DNA from: Faecalicatena sp. Marseille-Q4148 | GTDB taxonomy: Bacteria; Bacillota; Clostridia; Lachnospirales; Lachnospiraceae | Reading direction: 5' to 3' | Length of the DNA stretch: 64,000 nt | Assembly: GCA_018228665.1 (NCBI GenBank) | Contig: CP073692.1 | Location: 2,864,046 to 2,928,045 of the forward strand | In this document: piece after piece, positions 43,005-50,776 of the stretch | Layout: every line of letters starts with the position of its first letter | How positions within the stretch are numbered: the first letter of the stretch is position 1 | The notes under the pieces: model-generated | Told to the model about the DNA's origin: nothing | Databases searched by the model: none | Seen by the model: only the letters and a program-made list of their open reading frames with translations | Made by a program: the position numbers and the translations under genes

Positions 43005-43880
43005 ATGAGTATTCATATTGAGGATTTAACAGTAAGATTTAAAAATGGTGTGACAGCAATCAATCATGCGAATTTAAATATACCGAATGGAATTTTCGGA
43101 TTATTGGGAGAAAATGGAGCAGGAAAGACAACTTTGATGAGGGTTTTAACTACTGTACTTAAGCCTACAAGTGGAACGGTCACATTGGACGGGATTTTAT
43201 ATAGTGAAGGAAACTATGAAAAAATTCAGAGAAAAATAGGGTATCTGCCACAGGAAATTGAACTTTATCCTAATTTGACTGTTCAGGAGTGTTTAGAGTA
43301 TATGGGTGATTTGGCAGGTGTTCCAAAAGCAGAGTGCAAGAAACGAATAGAATATTATTTGAAAAAGACCAGTCTTGCAGAACACCGGAAAAAGAAAATG
43401 AAACAGTTGTCAGGCGGCATGAAACGACGGGTAGGATTGGTGCAGGCGCTTTTAAATGAACCGGAATTTTTAATTGTGGATGAGCCGACTACCGGTTTAG
43501 ATCCAGAGGAACGTATTCGCATCCGCAACTTGTTAGTAGATTTTTCTGAAAACAGAACGGTTTTGTTTTCAACTCATGTGGTGGAAGATTTGGCTGCTAC
43601 CTGTAACCAACTTGCGATTATGCACAAAGGTAGTTTCTTATATGCGGGTTCTATGAAGAATTTGACAGAAGAAGTACAGGGAAAGATATGGATTTGTAAA
43701 GTACCTGATGAGAGAAAAGCAAGAGAAGTGGAACAGAAGTATCGTATTACATCAAAACAGTACGTTGAGGGGGGATTGCAGTTAAGAGTGATTTCTGAAA
43801 TACAGCCAGAATTAGAGTGCGTGTTAGTTCCTGCAACGTTGGAAGATGCTTATATTTATGTGACGAATCAATACGAGTAG
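43005..43880 (+). CDS. ABC transporter ATP-binding protein
   Basis: 291 residues. Walker A 'GLLGENGAGKTTLMRVL', Q-loop 'GYLPQEIELYP', signature 'LSGGMKRRVGL', Walker B 'FLIVDEPTTGLD' and H-switch 'LFSTHVVED' are intact. AAAGAGAGGG precedes the ATG, and only four bases separate it from the permease stop. It powers the transporter; the C-terminal 80 residues resemble the extension of antibiotic-peptide exporters. Confidence 0.93.
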   Translation: MSIHIEDLTVRFKNGVTAINHANLNIPNGIFGLLGENGAGKTTLMRVLTTVLKPTSGTVTLDGILYSEGNYEKIQRKIGYLPQEIELYPNLTVQECLEYMGDLAGVPKAECKKRIEYYLKKTSLAEHRKKKMKQLSGGMKRRVGLVQALLNEPEFLIVDEPTTGLDPEERIRIRNLLVDFSENRTVLFSTHVVEDLAATCNQLAIMHKGSFLYAGSMKNLTEEVQGKIWICKVPDERKAREVEQKYRITSKQYVEGGLQLRVISEIQPELECVLVPATLEDAYIYVTNQYE

Positions 43881-43978
43881 AGAGTTTTCATATTAAATTA
43901 TAAGATGGGAATAAAATTGTGAAAGAAGATCAAAGAAGGAAATAAATATTTTGTGCCATCTCCTTCCTTTATAATTCC

Positions 43979-44083
43979 GAGGTGTGGGAGGAGTAATGAG
44001 AAACCTTGCGTTTGTAACGTGTTTGCAACACCACATTCCAAGAATCCGGTAAAATCAAGCGTTCTCCGTTGTCTAAACGTTAA
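43979..44083 (+). repeat. 105-bp direct repeat, copy 1
   Basis: From GAGGTGT to CTAAACGTTAA. It matches 45324-45428 over the same length at most positions, including GTTTGTAACGTGTTTGCAA and GTAAAATCAAGCG. It encodes no protein I recognise. With copy 2 it brackets the Abi gene and its small RNA. The rest of 43881-44241 holds a terminator (44125-44157) and the abi promoter (TATAAT at 44193-44198). Confidence 0.8.
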
Positions 44084-44124
44084 TCATACATTTTCGGAAC
44101 GTATAATTTCAAAAAGATTTTTTG

Positions 44125-44157
44125 ACTCCTCAGGATTTTGGTTCTGGGGAGTTTTTG
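44125..44157 (+). terminator. Terminator upstream of the Abi gene
   Basis: ACTCCTCAG and CTGGGGAGT form a nine-bp stem with one G-T pair, then TTTTTG. Confidence 0.75.
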
Positions 44158-44241
44158 TTATGAAAAAGTATTGGTTTTTTGAGTGGAGATGTTATAATGT
44201 AAACATGTAATTCATTTGAATCATTGGAGGCAAGAGAGAAA

Positions 44242-45210
44242 ATGCTATCAATTTACCAATTGATGAAATATTTGAGGAATAAGCATCATATTAGCGTTAA
44301 AAGTTCGCAGACACAGTCTCTTCGAAATATAGGGTATTATCATGGGTTTAAAGGATATAGATTTGTAAGAGAGGATAGAAATCGTATTAAATTTTCGTCT
44401 CTTAATGAAGTTATAGCGTTGAATAAATATGATATGCAGTTGAAAACGGTTTTGTATCCTAAAGTCATGTTCATAGAAAATGCGTTGAAAAGCTATGTTA
44501 TAGAGGCACTTATAACAGATAGTAAATCAGAAAATTTTGATGTTATTTTTAATCGTTCGTTGGTTTCATATCGAAATCATGGATCAGGGAGTAGGCGGTA
44601 TAAAGAAGAATATATAAAGAGAATGAATCTTAAAGGGAAAATTAATAGCGCACTTGTACGTGACTATACAAAGCGAAGTGTTGTTTCACATTTTTTTAAC
44701 AATGATAGAGCAATTCCTATTTGGGCAATATTTGAAACATTGACATTGGGTGAGTTTGGAACACTGTTTGATTGTGCTTCGACAAACGTTAAACTATATG
44801 TTTCCAAAATCATGAAATTGCCTACAAATCTAGATTCAGATGGTTTTATAACAAAGTTTTTTATTTTTACCATAAAAGATTTGAGAAATGCGGTTGCACA
44901 TAATAATGTGATTTTTGATACGAGATTTAAGACAGGGAAAATAGATAAAAGATTAGTTGATTTACTTGAAAAAGAAGTGGGGATTTCCAATCTTAATTTT
45001 AATTATATGGATGCGTATGTAATTATGATTACATATTTTTTGAGGAAAATGGGAGAAACAAAAACTTCATGCAAACAGTTTGTTGCCGCATATCAACAAC
45101 AAACTGAATATCTGAGAAGTGAATTGCCTATTAGTGTGTGCAATCAAATACTGGGAACTCAACATAGAAGTAATATAAATACTCTTCAAAAATTTATTAG
45201 TAAATCGTAG
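44242..45210 (+). CDS. Abi_2 (AbiF/AbiD-like) HEPN family protein
   Basis: 322 residues from ATG 44242 after GGAGG. The N-terminal 'SIYQLMKYLRNKHHISV', 'LRNIGYYHGFKGYRF' and 'LNKYDMQLKTVLYPKVMFIENALKSYV' follow the order of the Abi_2 family. 'DLRNAVAHNNVIFD' gives R-x4-H, the catalytic HEPN RNase motif. Related AbiF proteins abort phage infection by RNA cleavage, and recent work relates them to Cas13. A promoter-driven small RNA follows directly, as described for AbiF loci. The gene and RNA lie between 105-bp repeats. Confidence 0.85.
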   Translation: MLSIYQLMKYLRNKHHISVKSSQTQSLRNIGYYHGFKGYRFVREDRNRIKFSSLNEVIALNKYDMQLKTVLYPKVMFIENALKSYVIEALITDSKSENFDVIFNRSLVSYRNHGSGSRRYKEEYIKRMNLKGKINSALVRDYTKRSVVSHFFNNDRAIPIWAIFETLTLGEFGTLFDCASTNVKLYVSKIMKLPTNLDSDGFITKFFIFTIKDLRNAVAHNNVIFDTRFKTGKIDKRLVDLLEKEVGISNLNFNYMDAYVIMITYFLRKMGETKTSCKQFVAAYQQQTEYLRSELPISVCNQILGTQHRSNINTLQKFISKS

Positions 45211-45252
45211 AAAGACTTGCATATTTGGAAGAGAAGATGTATACTATATATA

Positions 45253-45316
45253 AGAATTGCGGTGGATGTCCTCGGACTACACCTAAGGGAACCTGATGCG
45301 TCGGGTTCCTTTTTCA
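45253..45316 (+). ncRNA. Candidate abiF-type small RNA (two hairpins)
   Basis: A -35-like TTGCAT (45217-45222) and TATACT (45241-45246, 18-base gap) predict a start near 45253. The transcript would contain hairpin 1, GGTG (45262-45265) with CACC (45281-45284), enclosing GTCC-TC-GGAC. Hairpin 2 is GGAACCTGA-TGCG-TCGGGTTCC, followed by TTTTT, a terminator. It begins 43 bases after the Abi stop. Rfam-type abiF RNAs next to AbiF genes have this simple form; I compare from memory. Confidence 0.65.
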
Positions 45317-45323
45317 TTTATTG

Positions 45324-45428
45324 AGGTGTTCTTCGGAGTAATGAGAAGCTCTGCGTTTGTAACGTGTTTGCAATACTACATTCTAAGAATCCAGTAAAAT
45401 CAAGCGCTCCCAGTTCTCTAAACATTAA
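45324..45428 (+). repeat. 105-bp direct repeat, copy 2
   Basis: Counterpart of 43979-44083, beginning seven bases after the T tract of the small RNA. The neighbouring sequence to 45663 contains integrase arm repeats (45530-45549) and the putative right attachment core, and no gene that I can support. Confidence 0.8.
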
Positions 45429-45529
45429 ATTCAGTTGAGAACTAACATGCAAACCACTAGAAAAAATTCATTTTGTGTTGTATAAAATCTGGTGCCACTC
45501 AATAGATTGCATTGAGGTGAATAAAATTA

Positions 45530-45549
45530 GTGGCTACATTTTGGCTACA
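45530..45549. repeat. Integrase arm-type repeats, right end
   Basis: GTGGCTACA (45530-45538) and TTGGCTACA (45541-45549), with the same 11-base phase as the repeats at 30983-31002. Confidence 0.5.
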
Positions 45550-45655
45550 AAAACATTACAGACGAAGCGGATTATGCGGATAACCAATCATAAAACACAC
45601 GTAAAACGAATTAATAATACACTTTATAAGCGTTTGTACGAATGTAAAAGACGAA

Positions 45656-45663
45656 TTTGAATA
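45656..45663 (+). other. Candidate right attachment core of the guaA element
   Basis: TTTGAATA, as at the end of guaA. The preceding bases differ (GACGAA against TTGAG), so the shared core is short. After excision guaA would end in GAATAA-type sequence and be followed by the hairpin at 45671. Confidence 0.45.
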
Positions 45664-45670
45664 ATATATT

Positions 45671-45713
45671 AGAGCCAAGAAATGCCTATTTTACGGGCTT
45701 TCTTGGCTCTTTC
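45671..45713 (+). terminator. Probable original guaA terminator
   Basis: AGAGCCAAGAAA and TTTCTTGGCTCT are perfect 12-bp arms with a short T tract. Located eight bases beyond the right attachment core, it would fall just after guaA if the element left. Confidence 0.65.
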
Positions 45714-45772
45714 TATGTCCGTTGACAATCAAATGACAATACTTTTTTAATATTATTGTAAATAATTTCTTC

Positions 45773-46204
45773 TTATTTAGCTGGGAATTGACTCTTCCAG
45801 TCTAAATATTCTTTTTCTGTAATCTCTTCATTTCTGAATTTCTGGTACATATCAGCCCATGTTCCAATATGATCCAGCATATTTAAAGAATCATGTCCTT
45901 TGTCTTTAAACATGAGTTGTGGTACGCCGGACTCATCTCGGTAGGCGTGCAGACCATATTGATCCTCTAAAGCAAATAATGCGTGCATGACACTAACATA
46001 AGTATCAAAGTTTGGATCAGACATGGCGTATGGACTGATCTTTAATGAGTTTGCTATTTTTTCTAATTGTTCTGATGATGGAAAACGATTCCCAAGTTCA
46101 TAATTTCTAATTGCCGATTCGCTCAACCCGGACATGATTGCCAATTCTTTCTGTGTATATCCTTGATCGATCCGGAATTTTCTTATTTTCTCACCTACTG
46201 TCAT
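45773..46204 (-). CDS. Xre-family transcriptional regulator (remnant third element)
   Basis: 143 residues. HTH_3 at residues 1-60 ('GEKIRKFRIDQGYTQKELAIMSGLSESAIRNYELGNRFPS') and a C-terminal region common in ICE regulators ('MHALFALEDQYGLHAYRDESG'). It diverges from an excisionase-integrase pair across an intergenic region full of GTTC/GAAC repeats. It likely represses them. Confidence 0.9.
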   Translation of the reverse strand: MTVGEKIRKFRIDQGYTQKELAIMSGLSESAIRNYELGNRFPSSEQLEKIANSLKISPYAMSDPNFDTYVSVMHALFALEDQYGLHAYRDESGVPQLMFKDKGHDSLNMLDHIGTWADMYQKFRNEEITEKEYLDWKSQFPAK

Positions 46205-46244
46205 AAGAAAACACTCCTTTGCTGATTGTTACTTAAAAGTATAG

Positions 46245-46355
46245 CATAAACAGTTCAAAAATGAAATATAAAAATAAACCGTTCATTTTTGAAATCATTC
46301 TATTGACAGTACGGAAATGAAATGTTATGATGCATATACACCGTTCGATAATGAA
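46245..46355. promoter_or_regulatory. Promoter and repeated operators between Xre and excisionase genes
   Basis: Promoter TTGACA (46303-46308), 17 bases, TATGAT (46326-46331) toward the excisionase. GTTCAAAAATGAA, GTTCATTTTTGAA, ACGGAAATGAA and GTTCGATAATGAAC occur in succession, all variants of one dyad GTTC-N6-GAAC. Four sites imply cooperative repressor binding. Confidence 0.7.
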
Positions 46356-46379
46356 CTGAAAAAGAAAGGAGGGATATAG

Positions 46380-46568
46380 ATGGCTAGTAAATTATTTATA
46401 TCAGCAAAAGAAGTAGCGAAAGAATTAGAAGTATCTGATTCCTATGCGTATCGTTTGATCCGTCAGTTAAATGCGGAATTGGAGCAAAAAGGTTTCGTTG
46501 TTGTCAAAGGAAAAATCAGCCGTAAATATTTTGAAGAACGAGTTTACGGTATGAACGAAATGAAATAG
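46380..46568 (+). CDS. Small HTH protein, excisionase-like
   Basis: 62 residues after AAAGGAGG. It is homologous to the protein at 32951-33145: 'SAKEVAKELEVSDSYAYRLIRQLNAELEQKGF' and 'KGKISRKYFEERVYG' align throughout. It probably assists the adjacent integrase. Confidence 0.75.
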   Translation: MASKLFISAKEVAKELEVSDSYAYRLIRQLNAELEQKGFVVVKGKISRKYFEERVYGMNEMK

Positions 46569-46582
46569 CAGGAGGTGATGTT

Positions 46583-47497
46583 TTGACAGTAATCAAAAAC
46601 CAAAAGTCAAATACTTACGAGGTAAGAACCTATTATAAGGACTGGACTGGCGTAAGAAAGCAGAAGACGAAAAGGGGATTTAAACGCAAATGTGATGCTC
46701 AGGAATGGGAAAGAGCGTTTAAATTAAAGGAGAATTTGAGTCTGGATATGTATTTTGAAGATTTTGTAGATCTTTATCTGAATGATATCAAATCCAGAAT
46801 CAAATATAATACCTGGCTGACGAAAAAGCATATTGTAGAAAAAAAGATTCTCCCATATTTTTCGAAAAAGAAGTTGCAGGAAATAAAACCTTCCGATATT
46901 CGACAGTGGCAGAACACCATGATGAACTATCGGAATAAACAAGGAGAAGGCTATTCGCAGGTCTACCTAAAGACCATCCATAATCAGCTGAGTGCGATTT
47001 TGAATCATGCGGTTAATTTCTATGATTTGAAGAGCAATCCTGCACGTAAGGCAGGATCTATGGGAAAAGAAAGAACAAAAGAAATGCTTTTCTGGACAAA
47101 AGAAGAGTATATGAAGTTCATTGAAGCGGTGGCGGATAAGCCAATTTCCTTTTATGCATTTGAAATCTTATATTGGTGTGGAGTGCGTATGGGAGAGTTG
47201 TTAGCGCTGACACCGGCAGATTTTGATTTTCAGGCGTGTACGATCCGGATCAATAAATCTTATCAAAGATTAGGGGGGAAGGATATTATTACGGATCCTA
47301 AGACTGCAAAGAGTAATCGCATGATTACCATGCCGGAGTTTTTAAGTGAGGAATTAGAATCGTACTTAAGTATGCTGTATGGATTGGATGAAAATGACAG
47401 GATTTTTCAAATTTCAAAAAGTTATCTTCATCACGAAATGGATCGGGGAGTGAAGTTATCAGGCGTGAAGAGAATTCGTATCCATGATCTGAGACAC
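46583..47497 (+). pseudogene. int: Tyrosine integrase truncated by insertion
   Basis: TTG start after GGAGGTG. It is homologous to the integrase at 30987-32105 along its length (same 'FEDFVDLY' and 'KAGSMGK...FWTK' blocks) and keeps the catalytic R ('CGVRMGEL'). The match ends exactly after 'RIHDLRH' (His codon 47495-47497). Continuation into unrelated sequence removes the second catalytic His and the Tyr nucleophile, so it cannot recombine DNA. The missing 3' part should be on the other side of the inserted element, outside the window. Confidence 0.9.
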
Positions 47498-47597
47498 CCG
47501 TATGTCAAGCCCACGACAAAAAAATTTGCATCTTTTTTGAAGTTTTTTCGGGCAGCTGCAATAGCTGCCCGTAGCTGTTCCATACGGTATTCATGGC

Positions 47598-49139
47598 TCA
47601 TGCTTCCTTTCCAGATTTCTCCGTTCCTAAAAAGTCCTGCGTAACATATTCTATCTCAATCCGATCCCCAGGAAAAACATATACCCTGTTGATAAGCCGG
47701 TCTATCAGCGATTGCGTCAGGACATCGGTGCTGCCTACTTCCTGAACAATTTCCCGCTGTTTCAGCCTCGCCTCATAATCACTCTGTATCTGTTTGGTCT
47801 GCGCTGTGATAGCGGCATGGACATTCTTGGCCTGTACCAGTTCCGCGTCATATACTGCTTTCTGTGACCGGTAGGTTTCCAGATCGATCTCGCCAAGCGC
47901 ATACCGTTCATAAAGCTGCCGTTTGCTGTCCTGTATAGCCCGCAACTTATCTTCATGCTCGGCCTGCTGGACCGTCTGTAAATCCAGCTTATCTTTACTG
48001 CCGTCGATTCCCAACGCCGGACACATCTGCGCCCGGATCGTCTCAAAGACTACCTGCTCCAGATCAGCCATCTTTACCCGCACGCCATGACAGGGAAAAC
48101 TTTCTGACACTTCGGAATGACGGCAATAAAACCATGCTCCATTTCTGAGTGACATAGCATGATCGCAGCATCCACAAAACACCTTTCCCCGAAGCAGATA
48201 GTCACGCCTTTTTTTATTGGGGAGGGAAAAACGCTTAATAGAAGTATTGGCCTGCTCAAACAATTCCTTGCTGACAATCGCGGAATGATGGTCGGGGATT
48301 TTGAACCACTCGCTTTCATCTTTGAGCTTCATGCAGCGGCTGCCGATTTCCTGCACCTTGCGTTTGCCGATTATGTAGGTGCCGATATACCGCTGATCCT
48401 CCAGCATCCGCAGGACTGTTGAACTGCTCCATACGCCGTGTGTCCTTGACACATTATAATGGTCTTTTCCGTTATCCCTCCGATACTCTCCAGGCGTGGG
48501 AATATGGAGGGCGTACAACTTGCGGGTGATCTCTGCTGCGGTATTGCCTTCAGCCGCCCATTCAAATATCAGACGGACATTTCCCGCAACATTTTCGTCC
48601 GGCTCCATACGCCCGTCTGCGCTTTTGCGGTAGCCGTAAGGACAGATAACGCTCTGGTACTCGCCCCGGCGCATCTTCGCATATTTGGCGCTTTTTGTTT
48701 TCATGGACATATCACGGCTGTAGCACTCGCTGATAAGATACTTAAAGGCAACATCAATCCCTCCGGTATCTCCTTTGAAATTGACGGTGTCAAAATCGTC
48801 GCTGACAGAGATAAACCGGGTGTGATAGAGCGGAAACACCCGCTCGATGAAATAACCGGTCTCAATGCTGTTGCGTCCAAACCGGGATAGGTCTTTGACA
48901 ATGATACAGTCGATACTTCCTGCCTGCACCATCGTCAAAAGCTCCTGCACTGCGGGACGTTCAAAATTCGTACCCGTATGGCCATTATCGACAAACTCCA
49001 AAACCTCGCCATTATCCCATTCCGGCAGCGACATGGCTTTTTCCCGCAGGATAAGGCGCTGGTTCGGAATACTCAAACTTTCTGTCTTAATATCCTCCAC
49101 GGATAACCGAATATAAAGGGCAATTACATATTTGCGCAT
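47598..49139 (-). CDS. Large serine recombinase A
   Basis: 513 residues. Nucleophile S13 in 'LYIRLSVED', then 'VDNGHTGTNFERPA' and 'IIVKDLSRFGRNS' complete the catalytic domain. The recombinase domain starts near residue 150 ('PYGYRKSADGRM'). A zinc ribbon ('CGCCDHAMSLRNG') and a coiled coil follow. The start overlaps the end of recombinase B by 16 bases. It is the recombinase nearest the element end. Confidence 0.95.
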   Translation of the reverse strand: MRKYVIALYIRLSVEDIKTESLSIPNQRLILREKAMSLPEWDNGEVLEFVDNGHTGTNFERPAVQELLTMVQAGSIDCIIVKDLSRFGRNSIETGYFIERVFPLYHTRFISVSDDFDTVNFKGDTGGIDVAFKYLISECYSRDMSMKTKSAKYAKMRRGEYQSVICPYGYRKSADGRMEPDENVAGNVRLIFEWAAEGNTAAEITRKLYALHIPTPGEYRRDNGKDHYNVSRTHGVWSSSTVLRMLEDQRYIGTYIIGKRKVQEIGSRCMKLKDESEWFKIPDHHSAIVSKELFEQANTSIKRFSLPNKKRRDYLLRGKVFCGCCDHAMSLRNGAWFYCRHSEVSESFPCHGVRVKMADLEQVVFETIRAQMCPALGIDGSKDKLDLQTVQQAEHEDKLRAIQDSKRQLYERYALGEIDLETYRSQKAVYDAELVQAKNVHAAITAQTKQIQSDYEARLKQREIVQEVGSTDVLTQSLIDRLINRVYVFPGDRIEIEYVTQDFLGTEKSGKEA

Positions 49140-50776
49140 GACTCCACTTCCTTTCCCTGAAATTCACTCTTAAAGCGGAAGGTCACATGAATATCCCGTT
49201 TGTGGTCTATCTCGATCCGCTCAATCAGCCGGTCAATCAGTTCTGCCGTAAGCAGGTGATCCTTTGCCAGTGACTTTGCATCCTTTTCCATAGTCCGGTA
49301 GCGTACAAACTGTTCGTCGAGAGCATCCATATCCCTTTCAAGCTCGGTGATCTCACCGGACAGTGTATTGATGGATTCCTCATAATCCGCTTTCAGTTCA
49401 AAGTATTCCTCGCTTGTCAAAACACCCTGTACAAAGTTCTCATATAGGCCGCGGATCAACCGGCGTTTCTTTTCAATTTCCTGCCGTTTGGATGACATCT
49501 GGCCCCTGAGTTTATCCTTTTCCTGTTTTTGCCTTGCCTCCAACTGAAAGAGGGGGAGAGACATTCCCAGGGCAACCGTCAGCTCTTTCTCCAAAACAGA
49601 TGTGACCGTAGCGATCAGCTCCGTTTCCTGTATCATCACACCCTTGCAGCTATCTTTTTCTACCCGGCTGTTGGTAAGGCAATGAAACCAGTAAATATCC
49701 GGCCCTTTTTTGCGCTCCGCCCGCTGCCGGTGGAGACTCCTGCCGCAATCCGCACAGAATACCTTTCCCTTAAAGATATTGGGGGTATATGGTTTTTTTG
49801 GCACAGCCTTGCTTTGCTCGCAGACCTGTTTCCGATAGTCCTGTACCGCCTCAAAAACCGCATGGCTGATAATAGGCTCATGGGTATGCCTTGCAACGAT
49901 CAGATTATCGTCTCCGGCCTGTACCTGCTGGTGGTCTACAATTTTGGTCTTGCCCTGTACCAGATCACCGGTATAAACCTCACTTTCCAGTATCTTCATT
50001 ACAGTACGGGTCTGCCATTTCCCGCTCCCGATCAGCCCAGGGCTGGTAATTTCACCGGTAGTCTTTTTATAATGGCTTGGGGCAGGAATCCCCATTTCAT
50101 TCAGATTACGCACAATACGGTTTAACGCTACACGCTCATAAGCCCACTGGAAAATCTGCTGCACAACAGGAGCGGCGGCCTCGTCAATCAGCAGTTTATG
50201 ACAGTTCTCCGGGTCTTTCCGGTAGCCGTATGGAGCCCGTGCGCCAATATAGTCACCGTCTTTCATGGCCTGCCTTGCCTGGGCCTTGATCTTCCGGCCA
50301 ATATCCAGCGAATAGGCTTCATTTATCATGTTTTTCAGCGGAAGCATAATGCCTCCGTGAAGATTGCCGGGGTCTGCCGTATCAAACTGATCTGTAACCG
50401 CAATAAAACGGACATTGTGCGTGTAGAAATACTGTTCGATATAATAGCCGGTATCAATGGAATTACGCCCCAGGCGGGATAGGTCCTTAACAATCACACA
50501 GTTGATATAGCCTGCCTCAATATCCGAAAGCATCTGTTGAAAGCCCGGACGATGGAAATTCGTGCCCGTCATGCCGTTGTCGATATAGGTATCATAGACG
50601 ACAAAATCCGGTTTATCAGCAAGAAAATCATTCAGGACCAGCTTTTGGTTTTCCACCGAACATCCCCGTTTCTTGTTATCCTCCACGGAAAGCCGGATAT
50701 ACAGTGCTACATGAACATATAAAGATGGTACTGGCTCAGCCGTGATTACTGTTTCTTTTCTGCTCTTTCTTGCCAT
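49124..50776 (-). CDS. Large serine recombinase B
   Basis: 550 residues with an extra N-terminal 20 residues ahead of the catalytic 'LYIRLSVED' (S30). 'DNGMTGTNFHRPG', 'VIVKDLSRLGRNS', then 'APYGYRKDPENCHKL', zinc ribbon 'CADCGRSLHRQ' and coiled coil. It starts directly after the stop of recombinase C, so the three are co-translated. In related three-recombinase elements the division of work is not known to me. Confidence 0.95.
   Translation of the reverse strand: MARKSRKETVITAEPVPSLYVHVALYIRLSVEDNKKRGCSVENQKLVLNDFLADKPDFVVYDTYIDNGMTGTNFHRPGFQQMLSDIEAGYINCVIVKDLSRLGRNSIDTGYYIEQYFYTHNVRFIAVTDQFDTADPGNLHGGIMLPLKNMINEAYSLDIGRKIKAQARQAMKDGDYIGARAPYGYRKDPENCHKLLIDEAAAPVVQQIFQWAYERVALNRIVRNLNEMGIPAPSHYKKTTGEITSPGLIGSGKWQTRTVMKILESEVYTGDLVQGKTKIVDHQQVQAGDDNLIVARHTHEPIISHAVFEAVQDYRKQVCEQSKAVPKKPYTPNIFKGKVFCADCGRSLHRQRAERKKGPDIYWFHCLTNSRVEKDSCKGVMIQETELIATVTSVLEKELTVALGMSLPLFQLEARQKQEKDKLRGQMSSKRQEIEKKRRLIRGLYENFVQGVLTSEEYFELKADYEESINTLSGEITELERDMDALDEQFVRYRTMEKDAKSLAKDHLLTAELIDRLIERIEIDHKRDIHVTFRFKSEFQGKEVESCANM

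Larger units (their letters stand above)
30925..45663. mobile_element. Integrative mobilizable element at guaA (about 14.7 kb)
   Basis: Bounded by TTTGAATA direct repeats. A tyrosine integrase reads toward guaA, and TTGGCTACA-type arm repeats occur near both ends (30983-31019, 45530-45549) with the same 11-base phase. It carries a regulator, excisionase-like protein, primase-helicase, relaxase and oriT-like repeat, and as cargo a two-component/ABC system and an Abi module. No secretion genes, so it is mobilizable rather than self-transmissible. The short core makes the right boundary provisional. Confidence 0.6.

Noticed and set aside
43953..44210. 85-residue open frame before the Abi gene
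   Set aside because: It runs through the non-coding direct repeat and a terminator, with no ribosome site.
45240..45316. Type III toxin-antitoxin RNA repeats
   Set aside because: There is a single two-hairpin RNA, not a tandem repeat array, and the protein is Abi_2/HEPN, not ToxN/AbiQ.
45475..45660. 61-residue open frame at the right end of the guaA element
   Set aside because: It spans the arm-type repeats and attachment region; composition is non-coding and no start signal exists.
47541..47570. GGGCAGCT/AGCTGCCC hairpin as terminator of the recombinase operon
   Set aside because: On the transcribed (minus) strand it is followed by an A run, not a T run. It is merely a hairpin near the element end.
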